A stretch of 64,000 nucleotides of DNA from Ktedonobacteria bacterium brp13 (lineage in GTDB: Bacteria > Chloroflexota > Ktedonobacteria > Ktedonobacterales > Ktedonobacteraceae): the NCBI GenBank assembly GCA_015099395.1, contig AP024096.1:4960001-5024000 (forward strand), given 5' to 3'. Shown piece after piece: positions 57,048 to 64,000 of the stretch. The notes beneath the pieces were generated by a model. That model ran no database searches. It saw nothing but the letters and a program-made list of their open reading frames with translations, and was not told the origin of the DNA. The first letter of the stretch is position 1. Each line of letters opens with the position of its first letter. The position numbers were made by a program, and so were the translations under genes.

Positions 57048-57364
57048 TAAATATTACCTCCTGAAGTGTGAGCAACCCTCACAACACTATGATTGACGTT
57101 TTACATTAAAAAGCGGAATCCTGCCAGAACTGAAATTGTCGCGAACTATGAATAAAAAAGATGAATCTTTCCCTTCTATGAGATATATCTGGATACTGTT
57201 CTCATATTCTTAGGGATGAAAAAAGAAAATAAAGTTGCTAGAACAAAATCAAAGGATAGCTATTATTCCCCCTTTTAAAAAACGGTAGAACTTAATTTAT
57301 TATAAACAATAAAAGGGTAAAAAATGCTACTAAGATACAATTACTAGCAATTATTGACTACTCT

Positions 57365-58249
57365 TTAGGGAATCTTGCAAATGCGATTGGCATGTGTATA
57401 TACATTCATGGCATGATTTCGTAAAAATCCAACCAGGGTGATACCAGCTTTATCCGCTAACTCTACCGCAAGACTAGAGGGTGCCGAGATGGCAACAATA
57501 CAGGGGATGCGTGCGATAAAAGCCTTCTGAATAATCTCAAATGAGGTACGCCCACTGACTAACAGGATGCGTTCACGATATGGCAACGCATCGTGCAACA
57601 GACCATGACCGATCAACTTATCAACGGCGTTATGCCGTCCAACATCTTCACGCAAGAGCTGGAGCTGTCCATCCAGCGCAAAGAGGCCAGCAGCATGCAG
57701 TCCACCAGTATGCTGAAACACGGCCTGCTGCGCACGCAACTGTCCATCCAGCGCATAAAGGCTATGTGCTGGAATAGTAATCGCGTCAGCTTCCAATGGC
57801 GGCACAGAGAGTACAAGGTCTGCAATACTATTCTTGCCACAGAGACCACAACTGGAGGAGACCGCGAAATGCCGTTCAAAACTGATCGGTCGGCTCTCCT
57901 GCTGCGCGCTTGACGCTCCATTCTGAGCCAGTTCAGGGCGTAATGTCACATTAACCACATTCTCCAGTGGTAGACCATCGGCGTCACTATCGTTGCTCAA
58001 TGCAACGACATCGCTCGCCTCTTTGATGACACCCTCGCTCAACAAGAAACCAAGCGCCAGTTCCAGATCGTTGCCAGGCGTACGCATAATCACCGCCAGG
58101 CTCTGATGCTGCAAACGGATCTCCAGCGGCTCTTCGACCGCCAGATAGTCTTGTCGCTCAGTAGCGCTCTCCTCTTGCCAATGGATAATACGTGTCTCCA
58201 TCACGCGCTCAGGATCCAGGGCTGAACGCCATGTATCAATCAAAGCCAT
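57365..58249 (-). CDS. fdhD: Formate dehydrogenase accessory sulfurtransferase FdhD
   Basis: 294 residues. FdhD moves sulfur onto the molybdenum cofactor of formate dehydrogenase. Seen: EEPLEIRLQHQSLAVIMRTP, SSSCGLCGKNSIADL with the CxxC pair, HTGGLHAAGLF, REDVGRHNAVDKLIG, SGRTSFEIIQKAFIARIPCI. No formate dehydrogenase gene lies in the window. The spacer 57048-57364 is AT-rich with no feature I can support. Confidence 0.96.
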   Translation of the reverse strand: MALIDTWRSALDPERVMETRIIHWQEESATERQDYLAVEEPLEIRLQHQSLAVIMRTPGNDLELALGFLLSEGVIKEASDVVALSNDSDADGLPLENVVNVTLRPELAQNGASSAQQESRPISFERHFAVSSSCGLCGKNSIADLVLSVPPLEADAITIPAHSLYALDGQLRAQQAVFQHTGGLHAAGLFALDGQLQLLREDVGRHNAVDKLIGHGLLHDALPYRERILLVSGRTSFEIIQKAFIARIPCIVAISAPSSLAVELADKAGITLVGFLRNHAMNVYTHANRICKIP

Positions 58250-58466
58250 AGATAACCACCCTTACTTCGTTTCAATGTAGTATTAGTATCAGCAATCATC
58301 CTACCAGATTCTCACGTTGCTCGCTCCATTGACGCCTACAAGACTGAATGTTAGGATAGGCACAAAGACTCTATCAAAAGACTCTATCAGCTGTAGGAAA
58401 AGAACGTGTGCCTACACAGCGTTGTGTTGCCGGGCGCACTTTCAATGCACGGCGAGGAAGTATCGT

Positions 58467-58928
58467 ATGCATATATCAAAACAAGAGGATGGCAATGCAC
58501 AACTGCGCAAGCATGGGTATCGTCTGACCCCACAGCGCCATATGATCTTGAGCGTCATTCAAGAGGCCGGCGACCATCTCACGATCGAACAGATCGCGGA
58601 ACGGGTCCAGCAACTCAACCCACAGGTCAGTCTCTCTACAGTCTATCGTACCCTCGAATTGCTGAAAAATCTAGACCTTGTGCATGAAAGTCATTTCGCT
58701 GGCGAGCAACCAACGTATGAGGTCCTTGAAGGCCAGGCCCATCATCACCTTGTCTGCCGCCGCTGCCACCGTACCATTCATCTGGATGAGCAGCTCCTCG
58801 GCGATCTATCCACACGTTTACAGCAGCAATATCACTTTCATCAACCCCACCTGGCACTCACTGTCAGCGGCTACTGCGACGACTGCTGGCAACAGCTCCA
58901 GAGCGCAACAGAAGACTTCTCCAATTAA
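58467..58928 (+). CDS. Fur-family metal-responsive regulator
   Basis: 153 residues from ATG 58467, with GAGGAAG 6 bases before it; earlier starts give a Cys-rich tail without a ribosome site. Winged helix RLTPQRHMILSVIQ, VSLSTVYRTLELLKNLDLVHE, metal site HHHLVCRRCHRTIHLDE, HFHQPHLALTVSGYCDDC. Two CxxC pairs give the structural zinc. Could be PerR, Zur or Fur; which metal is not decidable. Divergent from fdhD. Confidence 0.93.
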   Translation: MHISKQEDGNAQLRKHGYRLTPQRHMILSVIQEAGDHLTIEQIAERVQQLNPQVSLSTVYRTLELLKNLDLVHESHFAGEQPTYEVLEGQAHHHLVCRRCHRTIHLDEQLLGDLSTRLQQQYHFHQPHLALTVSGYCDDCWQQLQSATEDFSN

Positions 58929-59023
58929 CCCATACACGAAGCAGAGTCGCTCAGAGAAGTCTCTCGATACGAGTAACAGTACCTGCTGATCACAAGGCCA
59001 GCACATCAGCTACATGCAGAAGA

Positions 59024-60643
59024 CTAATGCCAGAGATTTTGCGGACGACAAAATGACTGGGGGTTGAGCCAGGGAGACAGGTCTGTAGTGACCAGTTTCT
59101 GATTGAAGATATCCATATACATATGCCAGATAGCCGGACCTACCGAGTAGGCACCTTCACCACCATTCTGGCGCATCGCGACAATCGTCAACGCTGGCAT
59201 CTTATCTGGCTGATTAAAGAAGAACGGGGCCTGTGTGATCATCCAGCCATGTGGATTCGCACCACCGCCGAGCTCAGCGGTACCGGTCTTGCCGATAATC
59301 GTTGTCTGTGGCTGAGCATCCGCAGTTACATTCCAGGCACTGCCGCAGGTTGCCACCGCGTTCATCGCCTCACGCACCTGATAGGCAGTATTTTTGCTCA
59401 CCACCGTATTCAACTCTTGCGGACTATACGTCTGTGTTGGATTGCCATCTTTATCCGTTATCTTATCGACAATCATCGGGCGCATCAGGACACCATTATT
59501 CGCGACCGTATTATCGATCAGCGACATCTGGAACGGCGTCACGCTATCCACGCCCTGCCCATAGGCATCGTTGAGGAACTCTGCATCACTCAGCGTCCCA
59601 TCGGACTGCATAACGCTGCTCTGGGCAACCACCAGTTCGGTCGGTACATCCTGGCCCAGATACATACGACGCGCATAGTCCAGCCACGTATTTTCACCGA
59701 CACTGCGACCAATACGAGCAAACATAATATTATCTGAATTGGCGTAGCCAAATTCAGTATCAACAGGAAAACGATTGAGGAATTCTTTATACCCCAGGTT
59801 GTCACCTCTGATCGTTATACCATCAACATTCCATGGAGTTAATGCTGTATCCTGGTTCCAGTTCTGGCCTAACGTCGTTGCACCACTATCGAGGGCGGCC
59901 ATTAATGTGACGGTCTTAAAGACCGAACCAGGGATATACGTTGCCAGCGTCGGGCGAAAGATCAGCGGCTGATCGGGGTCCTGTTTCTCCTGGTTATAAT
60001 AAGCCACGCTATGATTTGTAAGATCCTCCACCATCTTGTTAGGATCATACGAAGGCGTGCTGACCATCGCGAGTAGCTCGCCGGTCTGGGGATCAGTAAT
60101 CACGGCTGCACCACGGTTACTCTGGTACACTCTATTACCATGCACCACACCTGTTTGTGGACTATAGGCGTTATAATCCTGCTCGGCAATCTTCTGGATG
60201 CGCTCATCGATCGTCAGGTAGATATTGTTGCCTACCGGTTGGGTGTGCAGCGTCTGATTGATGGTATTCCCCAGCGCCGTTGCGCCACTGGTCCCATTCA
60301 GATAGCTATTATATACGGCCTCGAGACCCGTGGCGGGATAGATTCCTCCAGGCACATAATAACCGATTAAGCCAGCCAGGCCGGGATCTGTATAGTGGCG
60401 AATATAGCCACCACAGGCATAAGGACCCGAGTACGGTATCGACTCGGCCAGCACGACACCATTGCGGTCTAAAATTTTGCCACGCACAGGTGTATTTTCT
60501 GCCTGGCATCTCCGGCCATTATGTGCATTGGCTGTCAATTGAGAAGCCACCATCACCTGCCAATACACCAGACCACCACTCAACGCAATAAACAAGGTAA
60601 TAAATAAGATCGTGAGTTTTCTAATACTAGCACTGATATTCAT
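59024..60643 (-). CDS. Penicillin-binding transpeptidase, copy 1
   Basis: 539 residues. Class-B type penicillin-binding protein (PbpA/FtsI-like): one N-terminal helix (RKLTILFITLFIALSGGLVYW), dimerisation domain with ENTPVRGKILDRNG, then the transpeptidase with SVFK (IPGSVFKTVT), SDN (YANSDNIMFA), KTGTA (GKTGTAELGG). It makes peptide cross-links outside the membrane. 224 bp after its paralogue at 60868, same strand. The region 58929-59023 is a short spacer. Confidence 0.95.
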   Translation of the reverse strand: MNISASIRKLTILFITLFIALSGGLVYWQVMVASQLTANAHNGRRCQAENTPVRGKILDRNGVVLAESIPYSGPYACGGYIRHYTDPGLAGLIGYYVPGGIYPATGLEAVYNSYLNGTSGATALGNTINQTLHTQPVGNNIYLTIDERIQKIAEQDYNAYSPQTGVVHGNRVYQSNRGAAVITDPQTGELLAMVSTPSYDPNKMVEDLTNHSVAYYNQEKQDPDQPLIFRPTLATYIPGSVFKTVTLMAALDSGATTLGQNWNQDTALTPWNVDGITIRGDNLGYKEFLNRFPVDTEFGYANSDNIMFARIGRSVGENTWLDYARRMYLGQDVPTELVVAQSSVMQSDGTLSDAEFLNDAYGQGVDSVTPFQMSLIDNTVANNGVLMRPMIVDKITDKDGNPTQTYSPQELNTVVSKNTAYQVREAMNAVATCGSAWNVTADAQPQTTIIGKTGTAELGGGANPHGWMITQAPFFFNQPDKMPALTIVAMRQNGGEGAYSVGPAIWHMYMDIFNQKLVTTDLSPWLNPQSFCRPQNLWH

Positions 60644-60792
60644 GGGCGTCCTTCCCCAGGTTCTTTATAAGCGGTACAAACGCGATGTAATAGTACATAT
60701 ATCAAGAGAAAATATATCATTAAACAAGACGTATCTCAACCACATTCGTCCAAATACACTTTGCTCTTCTTAAAGTACAGGTAGTTTTTGCA

Positions 60793-60831
60793 CAAAAAAA
60801 AGCGGTAACGAGGAGTATCCTCGCCACCGCT
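60793..60831 (-). terminator. Terminator between the two PBP genes
   Basis: AGCGGT-AA-CGAGGA/TCCTCG-CC-ACCGCT hairpin, TTTTTTTTGTG after it on the reverse strand; 37 bp past the stop of the upstream PBP gene. So the two PBPs are probably separate transcripts. Confidence 0.85.
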
Positions 60832-60867
60832 ATCAGATTGCTCTACTTACTCAGATGAGTAATTGTT

Positions 60868-62523
60868 TTACTGCCACAGGTTATTGGGAAGACAGTAAGA
60901 ATTCGGATCGGTCCAGGGCGGCAGAGACGTCTTGACCAGGTTCTGGCTAAAGATGTCGTTGTACATGCGCCAGATAGCTGGGCCAATTGTGTAAGCCCCC
61001 TCACCACCGTTCTCACGCATCCCTACAATCGAGAGTGCCGGTACCTGATTGGGATTATTGGGATCGAACGGGGCCTGCGTGATCATCCAGCCATGCGGAT
61101 TCTGGTTGCCGCCTAACTGGGCGGTACCGGTCTTACCGATAATCGTCGTCGGAGGGCGGTTATCTTCGGTCACATGCCAGGCACTGCCACAGGTCGTGAC
61201 ACCCATCATAGCTTTACGTGTAGTGAACGCAGCAGTCGGGCTCGCAACGGTACTTAACTGCTGTGGACTATATGTCTGCACAGGATTGCCATTCTGATCA
61301 GCGATCTTAGTGAAAATCAACGGCTGCATCAGCACGCCATTGTTCGCAACCGTATTATCGATCAGCGACATCTGGAATGGCGTGACGTTATCGACGCCCT
61401 GTCCATACACATCATTCAGATACTGGGCATTATTCAGCTGACCATTGGCTTGCAAGACACTGCTCTGTTGGACACTTAATGCGGTCGGCACATCCTGGTT
61501 CAGGTACACCTTCTTGGCATAGTTTAACCATGTATTCTCACCGAGGTTATTGCCGATATGTGCAAACATGATGTTATCAGAGTTTGCAAAACCAAATGCA
61601 GTACTGACCGGGAAATGTTTAAGATATCCCTGCTGAACACCAAGATTGTCACCTGTAATCGTTGTGCCAGGACTGGTCGCCGTAGCTGGAACTTGCCAGG
61701 GCGTATAGGCATCATTCTTGTCCCATTCCTGATTCAGCGTTGTTGTATTGGTGTCCAATGCAGCCAGCAGTGTCAGAGTTTTAAACGTCGAACCAGGCGA
61801 GTAGAGTGCCTGTGTCGGACGGAAGAGCAAAGGTTGATCGGGATTTTGTACCAGTTGACTATAGTAGCTCTCATCGCCTTGTTGTAATGTCTGCACCATC
61901 TTGTTGGGATCGTACCCAGGTGAGCTATACATCGCGAGAATCTCTCCGGTCTGCGGATCAGAGACGACGACGGAGCCCCTATTGGTAGCGAAGGTTTGAT
62001 AACCATGATCCAGATAACTCGCGAGGCCAGTAGGGTCAGGAGTATAATTCGCGTATTCTTTCTCGACGATCTTCTGAATACGCTCGTCTATCGTGAGATA
62101 GATGTTATCGCCAACCTGCCGCGTATGCAGGGTCTGATTGAGCGTATTGGACAGGGCGGTCGTACCATTCGTACCATTCAGATAAGCATTATATTGGCCT
62201 TCGATACCGGTTGCAGGATAGTTACCGCCAGGGACATAATAACCGATCAAACCAGCCAGACCTGGATCAGTGTAGTGACGAGTATAGCCGCCACAGATAT
62301 TAGGGTCAGAGGTTGGTATCGATTCCGCCAGCAGTACGCCGTTGCGGTCATAGATGTTTCCACGGATAGGTGAATTCTCAATCGCACATTTGCGACTATT
62401 GTGCGGACTGGCAGTCAATGTCTGGGCAACAGCAACCTGCCAGTAGACCAGACCACCACTCAAGCCAACAAATAAGACGACAAATAGCATCGTCAATTTT
62501 CGTATACTTGCACTCATATTCAT
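60868..62523 (-). CDS. Penicillin-binding transpeptidase, copy 2
   Basis: 551 residues, same design as 59024-60643 (helix, ENSPIRGNIYDRNG, STFK in SPGSTFKTLT, FANSDNIMFAH, KTGTAQLGG). The two share long identical stretches (TDPGLAGLIGYYVPGG; GQGVD.VTPFQMSLIDNTVA). All catalytic residues are present, so both should be active. Slightly longer by a 12-residue insertion. Confidence 0.95.
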   Translation of the reverse strand: MNMSASIRKLTMLFVVLFVGLSGGLVYWQVAVAQTLTASPHNSRKCAIENSPIRGNIYDRNGVLLAESIPTSDPNICGGYTRHYTDPGLAGLIGYYVPGGNYPATGIEGQYNAYLNGTNGTTALSNTLNQTLHTRQVGDNIYLTIDERIQKIVEKEYANYTPDPTGLASYLDHGYQTFATNRGSVVVSDPQTGEILAMYSSPGYDPNKMVQTLQQGDESYYSQLVQNPDQPLLFRPTQALYSPGSTFKTLTLLAALDTNTTTLNQEWDKNDAYTPWQVPATATSPGTTITGDNLGVQQGYLKHFPVSTAFGFANSDNIMFAHIGNNLGENTWLNYAKKVYLNQDVPTALSVQQSSVLQANGQLNNAQYLNDVYGQGVDNVTPFQMSLIDNTVANNGVLMQPLIFTKIADQNGNPVQTYSPQQLSTVASPTAAFTTRKAMMGVTTCGSAWHVTEDNRPPTTIIGKTGTAQLGGNQNPHGWMITQAPFDPNNPNQVPALSIVGMRENGGEGAYTIGPAIWRMYNDIFSQNLVKTSLPPWTDPNSYCLPNNLWQ

Positions 62524-62748
62524 AAAACAGGCATCCTTTCCCTGTTACCCACCAGATGCGTACAGGCAAACAAAGAGAACCTTCCTTTTAGAAATCTCTC
62601 CTCTATTCGATAAAGATCAGGAGCATTCTATAAAAACGTATGGAGGGGCCCGGTGGCTTTCAGGTCTATGGACCATTCCGTATGTAATGTACAAAACGAT
62701 AGACAACAACTAGAAACAAAACTATACACCGAACTATACATATATACG

Positions 62749-62781
62749 TTGGCCCCTTCCGCTAGTTACCGAAGGGGCCAA
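62749..62781. terminator. Hairpin between aroC and the PBP gene
   Basis: Perfect 11-bp stem TTGGCCCCTTC/GAAGGGGCCAA with an 11-base loop, 16 bp after the aroC stop. No long T-run. The rest of 62524-62748 has the leader of the PBP gene and no ORF I support. Confidence 0.65.
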
Positions 62782-62796
62782 AATTTCCCCCTACCC

Positions 62797-63960
62797 TTAT
62801 GCCTGCGTAAAGGCATGGTAGTTACGAAGCATCTCAGTCAGACTGTCGCCACCACATTTTTCGATCAGGGCCTCGGTCAGTACGATCGCCATCATGGCCT
62901 CGCCAACGACACCAGCAGCAGGTACCACACAAACATCACTACGCTCATAGCGGCTCTCGTCAATATTCTCTTTGGTGGCAAGATCAATGGAGGGGAGAGG
63001 ATGCGCCAGCGTGGGGATTGGCTTGACGGCGACGCGCACGACAATCGGCTCGCCATTCGTAATACCACCCTCGATACCACCGGCATTATTACTCAAATGA
63101 TACCAGCTACCATCCTCGCCGTGGCGCAGAACGTCGTGGACATGTGAGCCGGTTGTGCGTGACGCGCCAAAGCCAGCACCGATCTCCATCGCTTTCACAG
63201 AGGGGATACTCATCATGGCCTGACCGAGCCGCCCACTGAGGCGACGATCCCACTGGCTAAATGTACCCAGACCGATGGGAGCACCAAAGGCGACGACCTC
63301 GAAGACGCCACCACATGTGTCACCTTCACGCTTGGCAGCCAGGATGCGCTCGATCATCTTCTCGGTTAGAGCGGCATCGGCACAACGTACCGGCGACTCC
63401 TCGACTACCTGCCACATCTGATCATTATAGTCTTCGGCACGCATACCACGCGTGCTCTCATAGCCAACGTCTACAATCGAGAGCACATGGCTACGGATCG
63501 TAATGCCAAACTGCGCCAGGAACTCGCGGCAGAGACCACCGACCGCCACACGCGACGCCGTCTCTCGTGAACTGGAACGCTCAATCGAGTTGCGTACATC
63601 ATCATGCCCATATTTAATTGAGCCGGTAAAGTCTGCATGTCCTGGACGTACACGCGTCACAGGCTCAATCTCAGCCTCAACAGGAGCCGTGTTCATGCGC
63701 TCTTCCCAGTTAACCCAGTCCTTGTTCTCGATATGCAGCGTAATTGGCGAGCCCAAAGCTTTGCCGTGACGTACGCCAGAGAGGAATTGAACGGCATCCT
63801 TTTCGATCTTCATCCGCCCACCACGACCATAGCCGCCCTGTCTGCGCCGTAAATCGCTATCGATATGTTCTTTCTCAATTGGCAGGCCAGCCGGCAAGCC
63901 CTCTACAATCATCGTCAAAGCGGGTCCATGCGACTCCCCAGCCGTCAAAAAACGAAACAT
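62797..63960 (-). CDS. aroC: Chorismate synthase
   Basis: 387 residues, the usual length. It turns EPSP into chorismate, the last step of the shikimate pathway, with reduced FMN. Seen: FLTAGESHGPALTMIVEGLPAG, RRRQGGYGRGGRMKIE, RPGHADFTGSIKYGHDD, RNSIERSSSRETASRVAVG, GFGASRTTGSHVHD, NNAGGIEGGITNGEPI. ATG 63960 follows a GGGAGT-like site. No other aromatic gene is in the window. Confidence 0.97.
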   Translation of the reverse strand: MFRFLTAGESHGPALTMIVEGLPAGLPIEKEHIDSDLRRRQGGYGRGGRMKIEKDAVQFLSGVRHGKALGSPITLHIENKDWVNWEERMNTAPVEAEIEPVTRVRPGHADFTGSIKYGHDDVRNSIERSSSRETASRVAVGGLCREFLAQFGITIRSHVLSIVDVGYESTRGMRAEDYNDQMWQVVEESPVRCADAALTEKMIERILAAKREGDTCGGVFEVVAFGAPIGLGTFSQWDRRLSGRLGQAMMSIPSVKAMEIGAGFGASRTTGSHVHDVLRHGEDGSWYHLSNNAGGIEGGITNGEPIVVRVAVKPIPTLAHPLPSIDLATKENIDESRYERSDVCVVPAAGVVGEAMMAIVLTEALIEKCGGDSLTEMLRNYHAFTQA

Positions 63961-64000
63961 AGTATGTACTCCCTCGTTCAGTCTTCAGAGAAGTCTCTGT

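Noticed and set aside
62653..63147. 164-codon forward frame
   Set aside because: It lies over the aroC coding strand and the hairpin; no domain.

Overview
The window looks like a chromosomal segment from the phylum Chloroflexota, most likely class Ktedonobacteria. I infer this from moderate GC, five Ser/Thr-kinase-like receptors in 64 kb (two with WD40 propellers, two with fused periplasmic-binding-protein domains), a giant cyclase/AAA/TPR regulator, many N-terminal zinc ribbons, and housekeeping genes in an order unlike proteobacteria or firmicutes. No database search was run, so taxonomy is inference.

Layout. 1-6.2 kb: the 5' part of a giant P-type cation ATPase (reverse strand, cut by the window edge), preceded by a two-gene cassette of small proteins. 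That cassette is duplicated in opposite orientation with a 50-residue membrane protein between the copies. 6.3-13 kb: two membrane Ser/Thr kinases with WD40 propellers and an internal twin-arginine motif, then a secreted three-repeat protein. 13.2-15.8 kb: a ComB-like phosphatase and two paralogous two-helix membrane proteins. 15.8-22.1 kb: an accessory/mobile zone with a complete IS630-like element inserted in a quinone oxidoreductase gene, a truncated ISAs1-type transposase, a MITE-like inverted repeat, orphan genes and a frameshifted coiled-coil membrane gene. 22.2-30.5 kb: YceI, a zinc-ribbon protein with rpsU, murF-ddl, an ABC exporter, a 187-bp direct repeat and a rhodanese. 31-35.4 kb: two zinc-ribbon kinases, one a receptor with a ligand-binding domain. 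35.5-45.2 kb: a YggU/YggT/DUF6391/YggS cluster, methylmalonyl-CoA epimerase, a DUF402 protein, the 1379-residue cyclase regulator, a metallo-hydrolase and an amidohydrolase.

45.3-50.8 kb is an rRNA operon (reverse strand) with 16S and 23S but no linked 5S or spacer tRNA that I can see. Its tandem promoters, boxA-like sites, processing stems and terminator are readable. 50.9-64 kb holds an anchored glycosidase-like protein, mnmE with an apparently leaderless start, an orphan transcription unit without ORF that may be a non-coding RNA, a receptor-type pseudokinase, fdhD, a Fur-family regulator, two tandem penicillin-binding transpeptidases and aroC.

How the parts fit: the window is rich in membrane signalling (kinases, a pseudokinase, a cyclase) and cell-envelope synthesis (murF, ddl, two PBPs). 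The most unusual signals are the kinases with an internal Tat-like motif, the catalytically dead receptor pseudokinase, the duplicated small-protein cassette at the metal ATPase, the orphan RNA locus, and the two-helix proteins resembling conflict-system membrane modules.
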